Source: Camarhynchus parvulus
Taxonomy: Eukaryota; Chordata; Aves; Passeriformes; Thraupidae
Length of the DNA: 64,000 nt
Assembly (NCBI RefSeq): GCF_901933205.1
Contig: NC_044600.1
Location: forward strand, 7,478,501 to 7,542,500
Direction of reading: 5' to 3'
Positions within the stretch are counted from its first letter, which is position 1. Each line of letters begins with the position of its first letter. The position numbers were made by a program, and so were the translations under genes. The notes under the pieces were generated by a model that saw only the letters and a program-made list of their open reading frames with translations, was not told where the DNA came from and searched no databases. Below are positions 39,201-49,900 of this stretch, in pieces.

Positions 39201-40640
39201 CCCAAAAATCTCCACTTTCCTCTGCTTTGGGGGATAAAGGAAAAGAGGGAAGGTGAACAACAACTGATGTCCTTTCCCAGTAGTAACTCTCACCCCAGTG
39301 AGTGGGGAGAGGCAGCAAAACTGTGACCAGATCACCCAGAGGCAGAGAGCACCTGGAGAAGCAAGGCCTCTCCCCAGTTATTTGGTCGATATGTATCACA
39401 TAACACCTGGGCCAGCACCGCCCTTGAAGCTGATCTGTTTGTATGAAACAAAAATGAGAGAAAATAACCAAGGCAGCCAAGGTGTTTGAGCACAAAAAGG
39501 AAGCTCAAGTCAATTAGCTTCCTTCTGATGCCTGAAGTGGGTGGGATTTGGGGGCGGAGGAGGAGTGATAAAGCAGCAGATTAGCTGACTTTCATGCATT
39601 TGCCAGTCTGGCCGGTTCCGCAGGATTTCTGGCTGCTGACATCACAGTGCTCCTCCAGGAACCAGCCAACCTACGGTAGTTTTCAGGAAATGCCAGAGAG
39701 GTGGTCATTAGTGGTTTACTAATAGAATGTCACCCTTCCCTGGTCATCTGAGGCTTTCAAGCAGGGCCTGGGCACTCCACTCTGCCCTCTGCCCTGAGGG
39801 ACTCTTCTCATGTGCTTTGATACTCCAGGCTATCCTGGCAGAGCAGCCCTGAGTTCTTTCCTATTTAATTGTCCCGTTGAACATTTATTTGTTCCTCTTG
39901 ATCTGGCAAGAGCATAAAGCATGTTTGTATTGTGTTGACAAATGGTCCTCCAGGCACCAGCACTGGATGTCCACAATGCCATGGGAAGGCAGTGGTGCAG
40001 AGGTAACCTGCTGACCACAGTACCCATCTTCTGCTACTGGGAGCCCTAAAGCACAGTGTGGCACATTGTCAAACATCCCAGAGGGGCTGGTCACAGGTCA
40101 CAGGCTGATTGCTCCTCCTTCCTAGAAAACACAGTCAGTTAAAGCAAAAGAATCAGATTTTGTGGAAGTTTCAGAGAGTGGCTGTTCCCAGGGAGTAGGG
40201 GTCAAAGGTGACTGCAAGTGCCCTCTCTGCAAAAGGGAACATGAGATTTGCTGCTGACGCTGGGTGACTATTGGGCAATACAGCCATGGGCAGCTCTCAT
40301 CCATTGAACTTGCTTTAAAAAAAAATTAAATTTCAGGATGTGGATGTGTAGGCAACTCCTTGTAGGTTCACATCACTAGAGCCCAAACCACTCCCTTCCC
40401 ACCCTTGGGCTACATTTTACACCTCGACCAAAGCCCCTTCTGGTCCCTCCGGGTGCTCCTCGGTGTTTGGGTCAAGGATTGCATCCACAGAGGAGAAGCA
40501 GGAAGAGAAGGAGGACTCTCACAACAGCAGGAGGTTGGTGGGAGGCTGCACTTCAGGGACATTCTCACATGGAAGGTCCCTGTGCTCTGAGAGTTCTTTG
40601 AGCTGTTAATGCCCCACGGGCAGACATCCCCCAGTTTATT
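33236..40640. other. Intergenic, no gene recognised
   Basis: Moderately GC-rich DNA with overlapping open frames on both strands at 37.3-38.7 kb that match nothing I recognise. A perfect-to-near-perfect 20-bp tandem duplication lies at 37848-37887. The stretch 39480-39640 mixes GC boxes with TCAATTAG and GATA motifs and could be a regulatory element. No gene can be supported. Confidence 0.55.
37848..37887. repeat. 20-bp tandem duplication
   Basis: Two head-to-tail copies of a 20-bp unit beginning TCACATCCAGG, differing by one base. Confidence 0.95.
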
Positions 40641-41989
40641 CAAACAGCGGGAGGGATGTGCTCCCTCTGCTCACCGCTAAGCCAGGCCCGAGCACTGGTC
40701 CGAGTGACCCTGGAATGTGCACGCACGCCTCGGAGCACAGCTGCAGCCCCCCAGCAGTCTTGCACGCCCGTGAGCACACCGGCACCCCCAGCCCTGTCTG
40801 TGCGGTGGGGCCGCAGGGTGCCGGGCGTCAGTGGGGTGGGGGGCTGTGTGCACTTGGGGGGCCAGGGCACACTGTGCAGGGGTGGGCACAAGGGGCTTCT
40901 GGATTAGCCCAGGGGGTGCACGAGCAGCCTGTGCTGGAGGTGAAGGGCTGGGAAGGGACGAACGGCCCGGACTGAAGCCGTTTGCGGGAGCCTCCTGCCA
41001 CCCAGTGTCGGCTGCAGCCAGCGCCGCTCTCCGGGGCTCCCCCGCCCGGGGCTAGCGGGGGCTCTGCAGCTTTCGAAACATCAGTTTAGCAAAAGCAAAA
41101 CCCAAAGCAACTCTCCCACCCCTTAGAAAAACGCCAGAAAATCAAACAAGTGCCCAAGACACACTCTTCTTCCAAACCTCCTCAAAGCCCGAGCAAACCC
41201 ACGGCCACAAAAGCGTCCCGAAGGTGTGCAGGACACGACCAAGGTCCCCGCGCATGACACCAGCTCTGTTCCCCACACTGGCCGTGCCATCTCAGGGCTG
41301 ATGACAGTGTCACCCCCAGGCCTGTCCTGTCGCACTCAGGTCATTGGTCACCTTTGCACTCCAATGTGACATTTCCCCTTGTGCCCAGCTGGTTTGATGA
41401 AGGCGCAGAGGGCCGAGCCCTTCCCCTCCGCTCCAGAGTAACTTCAGGACATTCCGGCCACTTTCGGCTGACTTGGTCAAGTCCCCAGCAGCGGCCCCAC
41501 CCGGTACCTTCTCCTTCTCGGGGTATGGGCCGGCCCCGACCGCCCGGGCCGGGCTTCCCCATCTGGAGCGGGCACTGAGCGGCGGAGCTCGGCCGGGGAA
41601 GCCGCAGAGGAGGCGGCGGCAGCGGCCGGGGCCGGGCCAGGCGGAGCCGCAGTCGGAACGGCGAGAGCCGGGCGGGGGCCAGACCACGGCGGCCGCCCCG
41701 AGCGGGGGGGAAGCGGCTCCGGGAGGAGCGGGGACAGGGCGGGGCACAGGAGGGCGAGAGAGACGGGAACGGGAGAGGAGGAGGACAAGCAGAAGAGGTA
41801 ACGGGTCGGTAGAGTCGCTGCTGCTGCCGCCCTTTGTCCCTTTATCCCTTTGTCCCCGAGAGGAAGGGAAGATGTGTGCTGATGTCTTTACAAACAATTC
41901 GGTGGGTGAAGGTATGGATGTTAACAGCTTTGAAATGGCTCTTGACGTCTCCACTGATTTTGGGCAGCAGGTTTGTTGCAGAGCCCAGA

Positions 41990-42300
41990 CAGTCTGGCTC
42001 CTGGGACAGACACGGATCTGTACGAACTCGAGTTTCTGAGCAGGCTCAAGGGGGAATACGCGGTAGGCGGATCGGGAAGGCTGCGCCTTCCTGGTACCTC
42101 GGCCAATGGGGAAAGGAACGTGGCAGCGAGCGGCCGGGAGTTCAGGATAAGAGGAGGCTGCGCCCTCCGAAACCTGGAGGGGGAAGGTTTCCTTGGTGTG
42201 TGCCTCGCTGGACTCGTTCTCTGTATTCGAATAAAGTCGCAGGACTCCTCTGTCTCTTTTTCGGACATAAACCTTTGGCGTTTGCGGATTAATTTTGCGG
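41990..42300 (+). mobile_element. Probable retroviral LTR fragment
   Basis: CCAAT (42103-42107), a TATA-like GGATAAGAGG (42145-42154) and AATAAA (42230-42235) are followed by a T-rich 3' part ending GATTAATTTTGCGGAC. This is the compact order of an endogenous-retrovirus LTR. Two related GGCTGCGCC motifs (42079 and 42157 area) look like an upstream repeat. A matching 5' terminus was not found, so it is probably truncated. No retroviral genes are next to it. Confidence 0.45.
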
Positions 42301-42367
42301 ACGTGCCTTTATTCTGTCTGTCCGTTTGCTCGTTGGCCCCCGCGCGGCCCGGGGACAGCAGCGGCCG

Positions 42368-42682
42368 CTCCGCTCCGGGCTCAGGGTGATGGGGGAGACA
42401 CAGGATCCCCGGAGAAGCGGGGCAAGCTCCGCTCCGGGCTCAGGGCGATGGGGGAGACACAGGATCCCCGGAGAAGCGGGGCAAGCTCCGCTCTGGGGCT
42501 CAGAGCGATGGGGCACTGACACAAGATCCTCGGAGAAGCGGGGCAAGCTCCTCTTCCCTCCCGGGCACGGGGCTCAGAGCGATGGGGGAGACACAGGATC
42601 CCCGGAGAAGCGGGGCAAGCTCCGCTCCGGGCTCAGGGCGGCGGGGCACTGACACAGGTTCACCGGAGAAGCGGGGCAAGCT
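42368..42682. repeat. Minisatellite, about five copies of a roughly 60-bp unit
   Basis: Units containing GGAGAAGCGGGGCAAGCTC and, in most copies, GGATCC recur at about 42368, 42427, 42486, 42547 and 42619. Lengths are 59-72 bp. The first two copies are nearly identical; the third to fifth carry small insertions and substitutions. The unit is CpG-rich and lies within the second CpG island. Confidence 0.93.
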
Positions 42683-43330
42683 CCATCCCTGGAATGGTTC
42701 AAGGGCAGGGTGGGTGTGGCTTTGATCAGTCCGGTTTAGTGGAAGGTATCACTGCCCACGGCAAGGGGATTGCAAGAAGGTGTTTTTTCTTCTTTATGTT
42801 TCAGCTGAAATTACAGGTGTCATGTATCGTAGAGTTTCAAAAATGGGGGGTAAACACAAATCACTATGTACAATTATTCACTGACCTGGCACTTGGACCA
42901 GGGATTTTAATTTTTTTTTACAGCATTCAAGATTTCTGTGGTCTATGCAAGGCATCATTATCCCATTTACACAGTAGCTGTGTATGCCCTGGAAACTCTT
43001 TCCACGTTACCTAATTTCTGAGCTATAAATCAACATTCTCTTTTAATTTACAAGTAGTGTGAGATATTCGGAATGTCTATGAGTCTTTTCTAATGTCTTT
43101 ACTATTTAGTGAGAAGTTCTCTATGCTCACTTCAGTGTCATGGCATTTCAAGGTGAGTTCACTGCTACTGTTTACAGGAAGTGAATGTTTTTGAGGGTTG
43201 CAGTTGTAGTAATTTTGGCTTCTTTTTCAGAGCTGTCAAACCCAGAATGCATGCCTGATGACACAGATTAAGGACATTCTAGAGAGGGTTTTGTTCCAGT
43301 GCCTGTGATATGCCTGCTTAGAACATAAGT

Positions 43331-43352
43331 TATATATATATATATATATATA
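43331..43352. repeat. (TA)11 microsatellite
   Basis: An uninterrupted TA run, followed by two copies of an 18-bp AT-rich motif at about 43351 and 43379. Confidence 0.93.
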
Positions 43353-46300
43353 ATTAATATAGTAATATACAAATAACATAATTAATATAGTAATATGCAT
43401 TAAAAAAGAAAGTTGACATCGAAGTCATGTGCTAGAAAGATGCTTTCAGGAAGGGAATCCCAGCTTAACTTTGGTCACATGGACAGAGAAGAACCTGCAG
43501 TAGATACATTAACCTTTGAAGTCAAATTTATCAAATTAGAATAAAAAAAGCTCTGGAATGGTCTTTATCCATGTGATTGTCGAATCAGTCTGGACTACAT
43601 AGATAAATGTTATGTTAGTGCCAGAAATTGCTGCAGTCTGTGTTTCTTTGGTGCAGTTTTGTCACCCTCTAGTGCTCGTATCCAAGAAGTTGGTGAGGCT
43701 GCTGTTACTCTCAATAAATTTTTAGCTGTATGGACCAGTTCAGAGTTTTTTAAGGAAGAATAATTTTGTGAAAAGAAGCTGATTGCTGGCAAGTCATTTG
43801 CCAGGAGTAGCACAAGAAATTTTTAACTGATGTGGGATCTAAACCAGGAACACCTGATTCCTAGGCTACAGTTCCAATCTCTGAACCAGACTTTCATAAT
43901 TATTTAACTCCTTGAACTGAGTTTTTGAAACTTGATACACTAAGCACTGAAGAAATGAGATTTGTCATGGTACAACTTTTTTTTGTGAAACATCCCAGAA
44001 AGATGGGATTTCTTCTTTCTTTACTTTTATGCTTTATAGTAGTTTTGATAACAGTTTTCCTTTGTTTAATTTAAGATGTTTGGTTCCTTTATTAATTATG
44101 TATTTATTATTATATTAGTTGCAGTGAACTTCATGTTCTTCCCCAGCAAATAGAAAAACTGCAGTCATTTAGAGAATTAAGCATAAGAAGAAATAATCTC
44201 CATATGCTGCCAGATTGTAAGTTACTAGTCTTCATTTATTTGATGTAAGAAATGAGGAAAAATGTTTAAAAAGAATGGATTATTTATTGTTGCTGTTGCT
44301 TCCCATCAGTCAGGACGTGGTTTCCAGCTGGTTGAGTTGAGCACTGGGAAGCAGGTGCTGCACTGGTTCTCCAAAGGAGCTCTGAGAGGGGTCAGTATAC
44401 TGAGACATTTTTTCTGCAACCTGCTGGTGGTGACAAACCTTCAGTTTTACCAGCCTTTCCCTACTTCTATCTTTGCTTCCAAAGGTAGCTGGGAGGAGTG
44501 AATGACTTGAACAGTGTATATATTGCTAGGAAAGTATTTGCAGGACAGGCCAGTTTTAATGGCAAGTAAGTAAATTAAAATCTGGGCAGGTGATAAAAAT
44601 GAACCTTGCAACTTATACAGCAACATGAACAGGGCTGTGTGCTCTACATTCCCTGTGTTCTCATTCCCAACTGTTTTGCTTTTGCAACTTCTGCAGTTCT
44701 GCAGCAGAACTCTGCAAGGGCCACTTGGGTCCCTCTCCCTCTCCCTTTCCCTCTTCGTCTCCTCTATTTTCTTCTTGGGAAACTGATCCCTCACTAAATC
44801 TATTAAAACCTGATCCCTTACATGAACTTTTTTATCTACAGCTGGGGTGTTTCCACCAAGCAATCCTGCTGTAATCTCAGCACCTGGCTCAGCTTACACT
44901 GCTGTTAGCAGTCAGTGTGTGTGCCTTGATCCCTGGGCATGAAGGTGCCAGTTCCAGGAAGGAAAAAACCTGATATTATAGCTTTGCTCAGGTTTCTTTT
45001 TGCTGCTCCAAGCCCTGAAGCATGAAGCACATCAGAGCAGCCCTCAGCAGTGTCTGTCCTCCTGCAGCTCCTTGCACAAGGTGCTGCAGGCTCCAGCCTG
45101 TTTGTTCTGTGGGACAGCCACCGTCACTTCCTACCCACTAACTGAGCTGTGCTCCCATGTTCAACCCCTTGGTTTATTAAGTGGAAACTACTGTAGAATC
45201 ATGCCTCCCAGCAACTGCTTATTACTCCCTTAATACCCAGCCACACTCAACACCTGAGTCATGCCAGTCTTTATTTTCAGGAGTAACCACGCTCCATGCA
45301 CATGCGTGATCAGTTCAGGGCTCTCTTATTTATGCCTCCAGGACAGAGCCACTGAATGTGCCATCATGCTCACCACTTTGATAGGGTTTTTTAAAGTTTA
45401 CAGAGCACACATGACCTGCTAATTGAATAGATTTTCATCAGTGCAGAAAATAATAACCGCCTCTCACAGAGGCCCATCTACCCGCTGGATTTCCACCTTC
45501 TACACCAAGCCAGTCTAATATTAGCAACACTTGGAGCAAAGCCCTAAGAATTACTTTAGTGGTGAACACATACATCCCTTCCCATCTCTCGAGTCTTAAA
45601 CATAACTCAAAAAGTTATTTTCAAAGGAAAATATTTCAAACTTTTATTTTTAATGTGTTACTGAGCAGAGACAAGACCTAAGCATTTGAACTTGAAAAAG
45701 GGAAAGCCATGAATGAAAAAGAAAAGGCATTTTACACTGAAGAGCAAGAACAATCTGCCACATGGCTGTCACAGTACTGGGAATCAGTGTCTCTGGTGTG
45801 AGGTATCCACTTGCTACTGAAAAGTGTGTCTCTGAGCCACAGCCCCTTAACAAGTCACCAAAAGTCTCTTTTTTGACTTCACTGAACCTTGGAAAGTGTT
45901 CTAGGTGAAGGACAAATAGAGGTGAGTTTTAACATGCCTCCTCTAAATGGTAATAGTAAGGTGAGGTGACATGGAATTTTTTTTTAAGGAAATAGTTTAA
46001 AATCTTTTAGGAACACATTTTATAAAGATATTTTTTGTAAAACCCCACAGGACTCAATTCAGTAGAGCTATGCCAAATCTGAAGCTTATAAAAGCAACTG
46101 GGAAAATGCTGTTCCATATGTGTGTGTGCCTGTACTCACCTGTGCATACAAATCCTGTGCACAGGCATACAAAGGATGGTGTCTGTGAAATTTATATGTA
46201 GATGGTTCTTTGAGGTGATCAGAGATCATAAAATTCAGCAGAATTCTCTATGACATTTGGGAACAGCTGTACCTTCCTTATTCTTCCACCTCTTGAGCTG

Positions 46301-46922
46301 ATACCTGGCAATTTAAAGGGCTCGCTCTGCCAAATGTGGCAGCTGCTCTTCTCTTACAACCAGGAACAGTATTCCTGAATTGTCTCCAAATTTATTGTTC
46401 TTTTCCAAATCCTCATTAAAACAGTTATGTCCAACAAAAATAAACCCCTATTTTAGCATTCTTCAAAACTTGATTTATGATTACAGTGTTGCAAATTGAT
46501 TACAAGGTTAACTTAATTTGATATAAGAATATTTATATACATAGTGATGCAAGAATCACATTAATTTTTTCCAGAAAAGGAAATTATTTTTTCATAATAC
46601 TAAATGATTTATCTTCCCCATGTCTCACTAATGTTCTTATTCTGTGTAAGATTGACAAACACATTATTTGCTTTGAAATACAGAAGAGAAAAGCCTTCCA
46701 CCAATGTGATTCTTTATAAAGGCAGGAACACTCACATGAGGAAACCTGTCAATCTGAGCTCACATTGTTGTGAGTTAACTGTGAAATGGGAGAAGCCTTT
46801 TGATACAGACACGCAATTGACTCAAACATCTGTAAGCCAACCCCACAGCAACCTGGAACAACTCTAAGTGCCCACATTCTAGCACTTGGCAAGCAAGGAC
46901 TGGACCATAATATTTATTTATC

Positions 46923-46942
46923 CATTCATTCATTCATTCATT
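46923..46942. repeat. (CATT)5 microsatellite
   Basis: Five uninterrupted copies of the tetranucleotide CATT. Confidence 0.95.
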
Positions 46943-49900
46943 TTTAGCTTGACATATCCTTGCTCCTTGACATGCCTATACTGCAGAGGGCACCAGGGCA
47001 TGCCTGCAGGGAGCAGCTCCCAAGCAGCGCCTTGGGGTGCTTCACTCCTTGCAACTGGAAAAATGCACAGAATGCAATGCAGCTCACAGGCTCTGTGGGG
47101 CCAGCAGGTATTTTCTTTGCAAACCATGTCCCTTCACTGCACAAGTGCAGTTGTGCAAATGTTCCTCTCTTGACAAACACTGAATTTGGCAAACTGTTTC
47201 TTTCTATGGTCTCACTGTGTTTAATGGCTCTTTGTTTTTTATTCCTGCTTCTGTTGCTTTTCCCCTGGATTGCTCCCTTCAGCAGCGCCCTGGGCCTGCC
47301 CCTGTGTCGTGCCTGCCTGCCAGAGCAGTCTCTGGTAGGTCACCAGGCTCTGCAGCGCGGCTCTCCTGCACCCTGGGCAGGGCAGCTCCTCGGCAGCGAG
47401 AGCCTGAGCTCAGCTCCCTCTTCTGGCTCTTCCACCAGGGCAATGGGAGGGACTGGTGCAAAAGGCAGCCCTGACTAGAAATGGTGCCCGTGTCAGTCTG
47501 TCCCTGTTAGAGAGGCTCTGTTCAGCCCTCAGGCAGGGCTCAGCCAACACAAATCGCTGATGACAGAGCCATCAGCCTCCCGTTGGAACCCCTGTCACCC
47601 ACCAGCTGCGGACCAAGGCTGTTTCTGACTCTCTGTGCCCCCAAAATGCAGTGTTCCCGGTGCATGCTTTTTCCTTTAAGCCCCTGGCAATTTACAGACG
47701 CGTGCTGTGTTGTCCTTTGCTCACCTCTGTTCTGGAAGAGCCTCTGTTATCTCCTTGTCCACTGCCTGGAAGCTGATCCAGCCCTCTCGTCACCTCTGCA
47801 GCGCTGCCTGAGACAGCAGGGCTGGAGCAGACACGATAATTGAGACAGATTTATAGGGAGGCTCTGCTTTGTTTTCTGTTCCTCTCCTAACAATTCCTAA
47901 CATTCCAGTTGCTTTTTAGCCCAGAATAGCTGCCTGGAGTAGGAAATGGAAAGGAACAGTTCTATTGGTTTCATGCAACAAGTTTCCAGGGAACATTTTC
48001 TGCAGGATCCCATGTGTTGGTGGGAGAGAGGACTCCTAGGAGGGCTGGCTGCAAGAGGGTGTGCCCAAGGGTCTGCTTCCCCAGCTAAGATGACATTTGG
48101 TGTTTTCTCTGCTTTTCATGGGATGTCTGGTTTGATGCTAAAAGCCACCTTTAATGAGCTTCACAGATGGGAGAGAATGCCAGTGCTCCCTCCAAATTTC
48201 TCTGTTTGTCGATTCTGGATGATTTTAGTGTCATATAACCAGTAGAAGAAGTGCATCAGGTTACTCCCCAGAATTCTGGGGCACTTCCATTGCCAGAATA
48301 GCACAGGGTCCCAGAATGGTGCCCTTGGAGGAGCAGGGTGGCAGGAGGGGCCTCAAGAATAACAGGTATGGTTTGGAGCAGACCCATCAGCCAGCTCCAG
48401 CCTGGAACCAAAGCAGGGGCCAGGGAATCCCTCCCAGGGGCTGGCATTCTGTCCCACATTGGAGGAGGGTCCTGGTGCTGATGTCTGTCAGGCTGGCTGC
48501 AAAGCAGAGTCAGGCAGGGCAGGAGCTCGTGGCCCAAGGTGCAAAGTGCCAGTGGAGCCTGCTGGCAGCAGCAGGATTTGTTAGTTTTTAGGGGTCCTTG
48601 GAGGCATTCAGACAGCCACAAACCACAGGTATGTATTAAACAGAAACCTGAGACCCAAACAGCGTCTCAGGCGCTGCAGTTCCTTCTCTCTGGAGCAGGG
48701 ATAGGCTGAGCTACAAGGAGAGTGCTCTGCTGGGAGCACAAGCACATAGTGCCACCAGCCAAGGCAGCAATATTTAATACCAGCCCCTTCTGCACCTCCC
48801 TAAGTCAGCCTTGCCAAGGGGGAATCTGCAGGAGCTCATGGATTTCACAAGTCCTCTGGGCCTGCAGAGAGCATGCATCCTAAACACAGATTTTCCCCCT
48901 TCCCTAGACCTGGCACAATGATTCATCTGTGCATTTGCTTAAAGGATTTCAGCGTCGACCAATCCGAGGTTGCTTTGTTGACCACAGTTAATTTTGGTAT
49001 GCAGAAAATGCCTGGGTAAGGACAGGGATCTAAGCTGCATTTTCAGTGTCTGTGGGCTGCCTGCTGTATATTAACAACAGACTAAACAGCTCTCACCAGC
49101 TGAGGCTCAGTTTCCATCACTGCAGATGTGTAGTTACAACACTTCTGTGATATGAAAAATAACTTGTGAGAAACCTCACCTGAGGCAGGGCTGAGCTGAA
49201 ACATCTTTAGAGGTCTGGTCTATGGATATGTGGGATCCTGTGGGTTTCTTAGCCTGCATGGACTGAGGCTAGAGAAGAAAATATGCTCTGACATGAGACC
49301 AGCCTTGGCTGTAGGATACGTGGCACTGCTGAGGGTTTTCTCCCTATAGGAAAGATTGAGGCCAAATATCTTTATTTGCATATTAGTGGTGATGGAAGTT
49401 GCTTGTGTGCAATGAAAAGAGAGCACAGTCCAAACAGCTAGAGACTGATTTACTATTTTTTTTGCATAAGCCTATAAATTGTCCAGAACTTGCTCTTTTT
49501 TTTTTTTCTGAGAAACTGCTGTCATTTGCAAAAAATGTGACTAATTCCACCTCAACACAAGAAAGAGCAAGGGAGGCAGATTCCTCAGGGATCTCAGTTC
49601 TGGGAGAAGAAAACAGGCTTTTAAGAGTTCACCAGCTCTACACCACAGGAAAAAACACACATTTGTTTATTTTGCTGATAATGATGAAAAGGAGAAGGAT
49701 CATTGGGAATGTGCCCTGCTTGGATATTGGCACCAAACAGCTGACGAGGGCTGGGAAAGGTGGAGAGACTTCAAGAGGAAGGGAGAAAGAGACAAAACCC
49801 TATTGGAGCTGCAGAGGGATTTTTTTTTTTTGCTCAAGCCACAAAGCTTGGCTGTGTTTTGTATCTGTGCTCCCTGATCACCTCCTCCCAGGCCAGGAAA

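Larger units (their letters stand above)
40640..42700. promoter_or_regulatory. Second CpG island, candidate plus-strand promoter
   Basis: A CpG-rich region has its densest core at about 41400-41860, with further CpG-rich DNA up to 42.7 kb. A clean splice donor (AGAAGAG then GTAACG) ends a possible plus-strand first exon at 41797. No coding sequence of a known family was found. By human gene order, ENOX2 or IGSF1 would be transcribed away from STK26 on this side, so the island may be their first exon, or that of a noncoding RNA. The island is visible; the gene assignment is inference. Confidence 0.65.

Noticed and set aside
39025..39495. 156-codon minus-strand frame
   Set aside because: No homology is recognised, and the length is within chance expectation for this base composition.
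41473..42039. Plus-strand open frame of 188 codons in the second CpG island
   Set aside because: It runs through the predicted donor at 41797, has low-complexity Arg/Gly/Pro composition and resembles no known protein.
42326..42652. Repetitive plus-strand open frame with a recurring GDTGSPEKRGKL motif
   Set aside because: It is the translation of the roughly 60-bp minisatellite. The units are not multiples of three throughout, so it is not a protein repeat.
46960..47478. 172-codon plus-strand frame with a leucine-rich, membrane-like segment
   Set aside because: There is no recognisable family, no credible start context or splice support, and other long frames overlap it.
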